Assembly (NCBI GenBank): GCA_035578175.1
Contig: JAQMRL010000012.1
Location: 18,517,715 to 18,581,714, forward strand
DNA length: 64,000 bases
Direction of reading: 5' to 3'
DNA from: Catonia carolina
Lineage: Eukaryota; Arthropoda; Insecta; Hemiptera; Achilidae
The translations under genes and the position numbers were made by a program. Below, in pieces: positions 57,318 to 64,000 of the stretch. Within the stretch, counting starts at the first letter, position 1, and each line of letters begins with the position of its first letter. The notes beneath the pieces are model-generated. The model did not search any database. It was not told where the DNA came from and saw only the letters and a program-made list of their open reading frames with translations.

Positions 57318-57561
57318 TTCATTACACATTCATTTGTCGGTACTCTTCAATTATCCGGATTCCACTCCGATTTCCGCTGATTTCTTTTACTTTTACGATA
57401 CACAAACGAACGGAACGATTAGATTATATACTCGTAGTTTTCAATAACGTATTTGTTATTGAAAATCGACAGATTTATCCAATGTAATAAAAGCGTCCGC
57501 ATAATGGTTCTGATAGTCTATACACTCTTCAATTTTCGGTCGCCACCGATCTTTGTGTCAA

Positions 57562-57876
57562 TTTTTTGGTTTTGTACCTAATTTGTGTACGTTGCAATCT
57601 GTTCAATTCAGAACAATAAGCAACCCCATGACCCAATGAGATGAGGATGATGTGTGTGACGTGTAAATGAGGTGAAGTCTTATACAGACTCAGAGAGTCT
57701 GGTTAATTGTACTCCAACCATCAAAGTACACCGTTAACCACCGTCTAGTATTCAAATCCGTATAAAAATAATTACCTTTACTAGGATTTTAACCAGGAAC
57801 TTTTGAGTTCGAAAATCAGCTGTTAAACAACTGACTCTCGGTGACGACTTTACCTCTAGACCAACTCGGTGAGTTT
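57562..57876 (-). mobile_element. Family C SINE, full copy (reverse)
   Basis: On the - strand the A box reads TTGGTCTAGAGG (near 57860) and the B box region GGTTAAAATCC (near 57790). The body then follows to CAACGTACACAAATTAGGTA. All blocks of the 3120-3382 copy are present. Confidence 0.83.
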
Positions 57877-57989
57877 CGTATCAATTGAGTTGCAGTATAT
57901 GGGATAGATGAAATTAAGTTAGTGATTACTTAGAACGATATTTGTCCTCAAGGTAACAAATAACCTAAAAATACATAACAAAAAATTAC

Positions 57990-58190
57990 TGTTGTACAGA
58001 TTTGAATACTAGACTTTGGTTACCGGTGTACTTCGATGGTTTTGGTTCAATTAACCATACTATATCGGCCTGAGTCTATACAAGATTACACCTCATGTAC
58101 ACGTCATTCATATCGTCTTCATCTCGTTGGGTTGCTTATCATTCTAAATTGACTATATTGCAACGTACACACAGTAGAGATTAAAAAAAT
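57990..58190 (+). mobile_element. Family C SINE, 5'-truncated
   Basis: It starts at ACAGATTTGAATACTAGACT, after the tRNA-like head, and ends CAACGTACACACAGTAGAGA. The lack of the 5' part is usual for incomplete reverse transcription. Confidence 0.8.
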
Positions 58191-58556
58191 AGCCTATAAC
58201 CTAACTTGAATTCACCAGCAACGTTAAGGTCGATGTGAAGAATTAATGCTTAACCCTGTCTGTTGGGTAAAAAGTCATTTGTTGAGATTTCTGTGATTGA
58301 AGTGAATGGAATCTGTGGAAATCGGAGTGGAAACCTCATAATGGAAGAGTACCCGTTTATCTTTACTTTATTATGCAAGACGAGATTGAACAAAGTAGAT
58401 GACGGACTATCTCTCTGCTTGACAACTGACTGAAACGCCTTAATCTTCTTGTAATCGGGGCTTTCGTCACTTTCGCTTTAGATTAAATTTGTTTTTTGTT
58501 TACCAACCATAAATGTTGTTGATAGATTTGACGTTATCAAATAATCGTAATGAATT

Positions 58557-58890
58557 TTAATTTCTTTTGCCCTGTATGAATAGGCTATATAGGGGTAGAG
58601 AAGTAATGTTGTCATGTCGAATTTATTTGGAAATATAATAGTTTTCAGGCCCCTAAACCCAAAAAGCTTGTTTTTAGGTTGGTCTGTACCTATCCGTGCG
58701 TATGTATGTGAACAAAGTATCTCAGTTAGGGAATAGCGTACGATGTTTAAACGTGGAACTTAAATTAGGTATCAGAGTGGAAATAGTTGTGTATTCTCAC
58801 AATTTTTCACGTTTGCAATTTTCTCAAACATTTACATTGGCAAGAGAAAGTCGTGTGAGTGTTTCACACCAGATTTTATTTTATTTTTTT
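58557..58890 (+). mobile_element. Family A element, copy 11, internally deleted
   Basis: The 5' palindrome region (TTTCTTTTGCCCTGTATGAA) at 58561 leads to TTTGCAATTTTCTCAAAC and then jumps directly to the 3' end, ACATTGGCAAGAGAAAGTCG at 58834 and GTGTGAGTGTTTCACAC at 58853-58869. At about 330 bp it is the shortest copy keeping both ends. Confidence 0.85.
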
Positions 58891-59580
58891 TCTATAGAGT
58901 TTATCGTTTTTCGTCAATTAGTGATTTTCCGTATTTTGAAGTTCTAGTGAATTTTATTTTCATTTTGCGTCATGCACTCATTATTAAAATTAGGTTATGG
59001 TTTTTATATTACATTCCTTAGGGCTACTCATAATTAGTGGCAATTTTTAAAATTGTTTTCAATCATTTTCCTTCGTTCATCCGTCACACCCCGATGTCAG
59101 AAATACAAGAGATAGCAACCAATATTTTTCGGATTCGTAATCTACAAAAAAGTTGTGGGTCTAAATCGGTTTTGAAGTTCCGGTTTTGACTGGAAGTGGC
59201 CCAAAACCGAAAGTCAAGAAATGAAAGTCAGAAACTACAAGAGATAGCACCAAACGGTTTTCGGATTCGTAATCTACACAAAAAGTTAGTGGGCCTGGAT
59301 TGAGTTTGAATTTCCGGTTACGACAGGAAGAGGCCCAAAACCGGAAATCAAGGTCGGAATTTGGAAACAAAAATTGTGTCGTTCGCTCCCTCTTAAAGAG
59401 TAGATACAGATATCACTAACGGTTTTTGGCATAAATCAAAGGTAGGCCTTGAGCCGTTTTAAAAATTGCCACCAGCCATGAGACGCGTCGTCTCATGAGA
59501 GGGATTTTTTAAAATAGGTTAAATTGTTCATTTTCTAAATTGGGAAGAGGAAGTCGTGTGAGCGTTCCACACCAGATGTT
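58891..59580 (+). mobile_element. Family A element, copy 12, split by a MITE
   Basis: It abuts copy 11 and starts inside the family (CTATAGAGTTTATCG...GTCAATTAGTGATTTTCCGT). It breaks at about 59015 and resumes at about 59510, ending TTGGGAAGAGGAAGTCGTGT then GAGCGTTCCACACCAGAT (59539-59575). Confidence 0.75.
59020..59505. mobile_element. MITE with 131-bp tandem repeat and terminal palindrome
   Basis: CTACTCATAATTAGTGGCAA then TTTTTAAAA (59033 onward) is imperfectly inverted at 59455-59496. Two 131-bp units start at 59098 and 59229 (CAGAAAtACAAGAGATAGCA; TTCGGATTCGTAATCTACA in both). CATGAGACG-CGT-CGTCTCATG at 59477-59497 is a perfect 9-bp hairpin. It interrupts family A copy 12. Confidence 0.72.
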
Positions 59581-59589
59581 TTATAAGGT

Positions 59590-60180
59590 GATTAGGCTAC
59601 GTTTTATCTGAGCGTAGTGTGTACTTGCGAAACAGTTGTATTGTAGTACCGAAAGTATGGAGTGATGGAGATATTGCTGTTTACATTCTTGTTAATATAT
59701 TTATTGTTTGTTGTTTTCTTTAAAATCACATCTGAGCAAACTTTGTGTATTAATTTTTTTTAAATAATAACGATGTTTCAAAAATGACGTAACCGTGAAC
59801 ATTAAGAAGTTAGAAGTAATGTATCTAGGTAAATTTCATGTTTCTTTTTATGTCACTTGGCTACACTGTGTAAAGGGGTGAAAGAACTAACTCCCATTGT
59901 TCAATAATTTAAAATTTAATTATTAAAATATTTACATTAAGTTGCTAAATATTTGAATGAATAATTATACTAATAACCTTTTAAACTACGACTTAAATCT
60001 AAGTTGGTTGTTCGTTCCCCGTCTATACCAGCGTAAACTGCCTTGGCCCTCAGCTCGGGGATTTCCCGAGACTTGCAAGTTGGGTTCACGAACGGTTTCG
60101 GTATCTGTTGGATTTGGCAGATCAGGAGAGGTTCGTACAACCAATCACTAAATCTAATATATAGGCCTACTACTCTTTTG
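59590..60180. other. No gene recognised
   Basis: The segment 60005-60150 is less AT-rich and has overlapping open frames on both strands (59957-60151 +, 60266-59970 -) without any recognisable domain. Confidence 0.5.
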
Positions 60181-60186
60181 CTTATG

Positions 60187-60577
60187 TTAGGCAGGTGGAA
60201 TGTTAAATTATTTGCCCTCGATCTGCTAGTTCCAGGGCTGCAAAAAATAGTTGTGTTTCTTATCACATGGTCAGCTATTTATATGACTAAAGCATTTAAG
60301 AACAGAAGACGTAGAGGTGTAAATGATACTGTAGTAGTCAGTTATCTCCTTTGAGAATAACGAATTTCATTGTACAGTCTGACTCTATGGTGAATAAAAT
60401 GAGGTGTCATTTGCAGAGTGGAAAGAAGATGCTTTTCACAGGGCCTCCTGGCATGTGATAAGCGTACGTTTTTCTCACTGAGGAAGGCTGGTAACCCATA
60501 TCACTCGTCGTTTTACTCAATAAAGCCTCTAGAGGTTCAAACCAGCCTTTCGGTTGATGACCTAAACGACAACATAA
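60187..60577 (-). mobile_element. SINE-like retroposon, family B copy 5 (reverse)
   Basis: It runs from TATGTTAGGCAGGTGGAATG to GGTTCAAACCAGCCTTTCGG then TTGATGACCTAAACGACAAC. It is the inverse of copy 4. Confidence 0.85.
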
Positions 60578-60715
60578 ACTCTTAACTCGGTTTTGTCCAT
60601 TTCCCGTTCGTGACACTATTTACCTAATATGGTCCTATCCACTGGTCTTAAAATACGAATTACACATTTAAATTGTTCTGAACACTTCCAAAATGTGTCA
60701 CTATACGAGGTGTGG

Positions 60716-61622
60716 TTATTAAATAACGAGACTAACGTAAAATATTTTATTTTTATTTTATACATAATCACTTATTGTCACCTTCAATATACACTCTTTC
60801 TCTATCCCTTCAACGCTCCATGCGAATTTTCCATTGTTGGAAACAGTGCTGGAAGTCATCTCCTGTCAGCTCCTTCAGAACACGCGCCGCTTTCTCTTTC
60901 ACAGCTTCCACAGACTCAAATCTTGTCCCTTTTAATGCAGATTTCACCTTAAAGAACAGGTAGAAGATAATAACATGTGATGAAACGTGGTTTTTTTACT
61001 TATGATCCGGAAATGAAGCGCCAATCCATGCACTGGAAGAGCCGAACTTCACAGAGAGACAAAAAAGCTCGAATGAGCAAGTCAAAATTTAAAGCAATGA
61101 TGATTGTTTTTATTGATATCCATGGGATTGTGTACCTTCACTGGGTTCCTGAAGAGCAAACAATTAATCAATATTACTACCTTGAGGTTCTTTCTAAACT
61201 ACGTCAAAAACGCCCAGAAATGTGGAAGGACAAATCATGGGTTCTCCACCAAGACAATGCACCAGCTCATTCCGCGTTATCTTTCTAGAGGTTTCTAGCC
61301 AAGTACAGCATCTCAGTGTTAGAACATCCACCTTATTCACCAGATCTTGTACCATGTGACTTCTACCTGTTCCCTAAGGTTAAATCTGCATTGAAAGGGA
61401 CAAGATTTGAGTCTGTGGAAGCTGTAAAAGAGAAAGCGGCACGTGTTCTGAAGGAGCTGTCAGAAGATAACTTCCAGCACTGTTTTCAACGATGGAAAAT
61501 TCGCATGGAGCGTTGTAGGGATAGAGAAGGAGTGTATATATTGAAGGTGACAATAAGTGATTATTGTATAAAATAAAATAAAATTTTTTACGTCAGTCTC
61601 GTTATTTAATAGCCACACCTCG
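60716..61622 (+). mobile_element. Mariner element turned into a palindrome (about 250-bp arms)
   Basis: CGAGGTGTGGTTATTAAATA (60716) is inverted at the end (TATTTAATAGCCACACCTCG), with TA on both sides. The inverse match does not stop at a normal TIR but continues to 60966 and 61360. The left arm is therefore a reverse copy of the transposase C-terminal coding region. The transposase start (DNA-binding half) is missing. Confidence 0.92.
60977..61576 (+). pseudogene. Mariner transposase catalytic part, one stop from open
   Basis: The frame from 60977 gives YDPEMKRQSMHWKS and FIDIHGIVYLHWVPEEQTIN. It continues with QYYYLEVLSKLRQ, then HQDNAPAHSALSF with the second catalytic D and a TAG at about 61286. 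The same frame goes on as RFLAKYSISVLEHPPYSPDL, PCDFYLFPKVKS (third D) and KIRMERCRDREGVYI. The first catalytic D block lies at the very start and may be disrupted (TYDPE preceded by 'MKRGFF'). Only about 200 residues of the usual 345 remain. Confidence 0.87.
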
Positions 61623-61751
61623 TAAACGCTTACACTATCTCCCAATACTAAATGCTAACTCTACAGATACTACCCTCGCACAAACTACTGTTCCTAACGT
61701 CCCGATCTAAGGCTGGTGGTCCGTGCGACCGCATGGACTACTGTTTGTCTA

Positions 61752-62320
61752 TAACTTGATTACCTCCGGCAGAGGGGGCAATATGCGGATCGTAAAACCA
61801 TTTCAGACATCTAATTTTTTTCTTAAGTAACTGAAACTTGTTGGAAATGACGTATTTTTATAAAACAAAGTATTTCGCATGTTTTTTTGTTCTATAAAAT
61901 TATTTCGAAAAACACACGCTTAATGAGTAAAAGTTTTGTTTTTAAAGAAAAAAACCGTATTTTTTCAAGTACTCGTTATTTTTTAACAACTATTTCACGG
62001 ATTAACATAATATGTGATAGGTTTGTTCTGTAATAATTATGAAAAACGATGATGCGATAAAATTTAACAGAAAATCATTACTTTTTAAGGTACGAGGACA
62101 GTTTTTTTTTTTACAAAAACAACACTTTTACTACTTTATACATTGTCTCATTAAGCGTGTTTTTCGAAATAATTTTTTATAACAAAAACATGCGAAATAC
62201 TTTGTTTTATTAAAATACGTCATTTTCGACAAGTTTTAGTTACTTAAAAAATTAAAAATCTTTTCTGAAATATTTGTACAATCCGTATATCGCTCCTCTC
62301 TGCCGGAGGCCATCAAGTTA
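61752..62320. repeat. Large inverted repeat, arms of about 190-200 bp
   Basis: TAACTTGATTACCTCCGGCA then GAG (61752) pairs with CTCTGCCGGAGGCCATCAAG then TTA (ending 62320). The pairing goes on through TACTTTGTTTTAT/ATAAAACAAAGTA and CGCATGTTTTT to CACGCTTAATGAG at about 61940 and 62155. One arm has about 20 extra bases. The spacer is about 180 bp. Confidence 0.85.
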
Positions 62321-62639
62321 TTAAGACAGCAGTACATTATCCGTGCCATCGCCCGGATCGGGCGGTGTAAAGTTGTCCTTAGCACACGGTCCGTGCGATG
62401 CACGGATGTTATGTCCGGGCACCCGGACAAAGAAATAATGGTTGAATTCAGTGCGCGATGGTTAATAGAGTAATAAAATTGCTGTGCTTGCTCTGTTGTT
62501 ACATAGTCAACAAATAATTCGGTATAGGGAATTTTGTCTTCATCACTGTAGGTTTCGTAATCAGAACTTAGGTGAGCACAAACTTCTCTACGCATCCCGT
62601 ACCTTATTTCTGTCTTGTATTCCTCGATTGACTTATTAA

Positions 62640-62800
62640 AAGCGGTCTTTCGTGACTCATTTAAGATAGCCAAAATAACACCATTTTATAAAAACGGATA
62701 TCCAAAATCCTCGGAAAATTATAGACCCTTACTTCTACCAGTTTTATCAAAAATCTTAGAAAAAATTATGTACTATTCGCAAATTCAAATGTGTATCTAA
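62640..62800 (+). pseudogene. Non-LTR reverse transcriptase N-terminal scrap
   Basis: The + frame reads SFKIAKITPFYKNGYPKSSE, NYRPLLLPVLSKILEKIMYY. This is the conserved opening of the polymerase domain ('FP..FK.A.V.PI.KKGD....NYRPISLL...SKI.EK'). It is only about 50 codons, in the middle of the hairpin-rich region. Confidence 0.85.
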
Positions 62801-63751
62801 ACGTGAGAAAAATTCTTTCCTCCTCTCAATTTGGTTTTTAAAAATAAATATTTTATTTATTTATGTTTCGTATTACAGGCTTTATTGTACTTAATAAATT
62901 AACAGTTCTGTATCTATGTCTTTTTTCTCTCCATTTTAAAATATATACTGCGAATACTGTGTACGGAATGAAGTGTAGTCATCTAGACAGCGCACGGATG
63001 AATAACTATCAGATCCGTGTGCCAGCATACACTTGAAACAGTAGTCTGGTAGATGTAGTCATAGCTTCATCCGGGCGTTCGCACGGATGACCAAGAAGGT
63101 CGGGCGATCGCACGGACTATGCAACTCTCGGACCGTGTGCCAACCCCAATGCTTCTCCATTTGCTGCTACTTTGTCAGCGTGACACTCCGGTTTAGTCCC
63201 GTTCAACCAGTTAACCAATATCCTTTGCTCTATACACCTACAAGGGCTAAATAATCGTCCCGTAACTATAGTTCGCTGCGTGCTATCAACCCTTATACTC
63301 ACATTCCAGAGTCCTGTATAACGCACATGTTGACTGCTCACTTCGCTTATATGTTAAAAGTAAACCTGTAATAACTACATCTATTACTAACCTAATGTAC
63401 CCTAATAATCAGAACTTCTGTATTCACGGTTAATAGATTGTATCAATTTGATTATCGTTCTTGTGCACCAGTGCTATTCCAGTATCCATTTGTCTTTATC
63501 TGCGCGCTACAGCCAGACTCTCCCAATTACTAAACAACTACTACGTCAATACGTATTGAAGTCAACGGTTTCGTTTTCCAAAAACGAATGTGTGATTATT
63601 CTTGACTTATTTCGTTTATAAATCTTGTGAAATATGAGTCGAATCGAAGAACTTGTGAAATACGAGTTATAGTTAACGTATCCCAATTCCACGGTTTCAA
63701 ATAAGTCGATAATCTTGCGTTTGTTTTATTAATTTTCGTTCAAATGCTTTA

Positions 63752-63850
63752 AAGGTGGTTACTGGTGTACTTTGATGGTTAGGGTTCAATTAACCATACT
63801 TTCTGAGAAGTGGTCGGTCTGAGTGTTTACAAGTGTACACCTTATTTGTT
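63752..63850 (+). mobile_element. Family C SINE fragment
   Basis: GTGGTTACTGGTGTACTTTG, GGTTCAATTAACCATACTTT and GGTCTGAGTGTTTACAAG match the SINE body. It is cut by the family A copy at 63858. Confidence 0.75.
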
Positions 63851-63857
63851 CGTAAAG

Positions 63858-64000
63858 TAAGAAAACTAACCTCAAAAAACAAAACCTAATTTTAATCATG
63901 AGTGAATGATGCAAAATAAAAACCAACCTTAGTTTGTCTTAATAATACGGAAAATCATTCTTTCACGCTAAACTAGGCTCTGTAGAAAAAAATGCTTAAA
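63858..64000 (-). mobile_element. Family A element, copy 13, cut by the window end
   Basis: AACTAACCTCAAAAAACAAA, AACCTAATTTTAATCATGAG and TGAATGATGCAAAAT are the inverse of the 3' part of copy 3. The extreme 3' hairpin is absent and the rest lies outside the window. Confidence 0.82.

Larger units (their letters stand above)
57337..58354. mobile_element. TIR element carrying two opposed SINE copies
   Basis: GGTACTCTTCAATTATCCGG then ATTCCACTCCGATTTCCGC (57339 onward) is inverted at about 58305-58352 (GGAAATCGGAGTGG, CATAATGGAAGAGTACC), giving about 50 bp of imperfect TIR. Inside are a reverse and a forward family C SINE. The remaining unique sequence is short, so the carrier was probably a MITE. 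Confidence 0.68.
61719..63135. other. Unrecognised region with GC-rich hairpin cluster
   Basis: At least six short inverted repeats with core TCCGTGCG/CGCACGGA lie in otherwise AT-rich DNA. They are at 61719-61738, 62350-62364, 62390-62406, 62413-62428, 62990-63022, 63068-63089 and 63098-63117. The outermost ones (GTCCGTGCGACCGC at left, GCGATCGCACGGAC at right) are inverse to each other, so the whole could be one transposon of about 1.4 kb. A 190-bp inverted repeat and a reverse-transcriptase scrap lie inside. Confidence 0.5.

Noticed and set aside
62236..62673. A 145-codon ORF on the - strand, ending in the hairpin region
   Set aside because: Its first 20 codons are antisense to a clear reverse-transcriptase scrap (62640-62800) and its end lies in an arm of the large inverted repeat. 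No domain was recognised, so it is probably a chance frame.

Overview
The window is AT-rich animal DNA, most likely from an insect with a large, transposon-filled genome (a hemipteran would fit; this is inferred from the integrin and transposon families, not from any species marker). One host gene is certain: the 3' half of an integrin alpha-subunit gene on the + strand. Nine consecutive exons run from 7735 to 28511. All have GT/AG borders and their phases join without conflict into 592 codons plus a stop. They encode the leg of the ectodomain (thigh, calf-1, calf-2), a furin-type RTRRRR site, one membrane helix and a short tail with GFFKR. The exons for the beta-propeller must lie before base 1.

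Almost everything else that can be read is mobile DNA, much of it nested. Bases 1-7734 (intron upstream of the first visible exon) hold a piggyBac transposase remnant, an element with subterminal inverted repeats and a terminal hairpin (called family A here), several MITEs, a tRNA-derived SINE (family C) and two mariner elements. The integrin introns (7985-28310) hold more family A copies, six mariner copies or fragments, two TTAA-flanked piggyBac-like MITEs and a B-type SINE. From 28719 to about 44200 come a mariner just behind the integrin stop, a TTAA-flanked MITE carrying a nested MITE, SINE and reverse-transcriptase fragment, a pogo-like MITE, two more mariners and several broken non-LTR retrotransposons.

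At 44200-44830 a locally GC-richer stretch carries a CRE-type palindrome, a 62-codon ORF on the - strand and a good splice donor after a 5'UTR-like stretch on the + strand. It is the only candidate for another host promoter. From 45000 to 60700 there are non-LTR retrotransposon remnants on both strands, a pogo/jerky-type transposase fragment, a mariner, more family A, B and C repeats, and MITEs. The end of the window (60716-63135) holds a mariner that has become a 250-bp-armed palindrome, and beside it an unrecognised region built of a 190-bp inverted repeat and a cluster of GC-rich hairpins sharing the core TCCGTGCG.

No rRNA, true tRNA gene, CRISPR array or bacterial-type operon was seen. 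The most interesting items are family A (at least 12 copies; structure like Helitron-derived HINE/DINE elements), the hairpin cluster at 61719-63135, the two self-complementary mariner derivatives, and a MITE whose empty site survives in a second copy of its host repeat.
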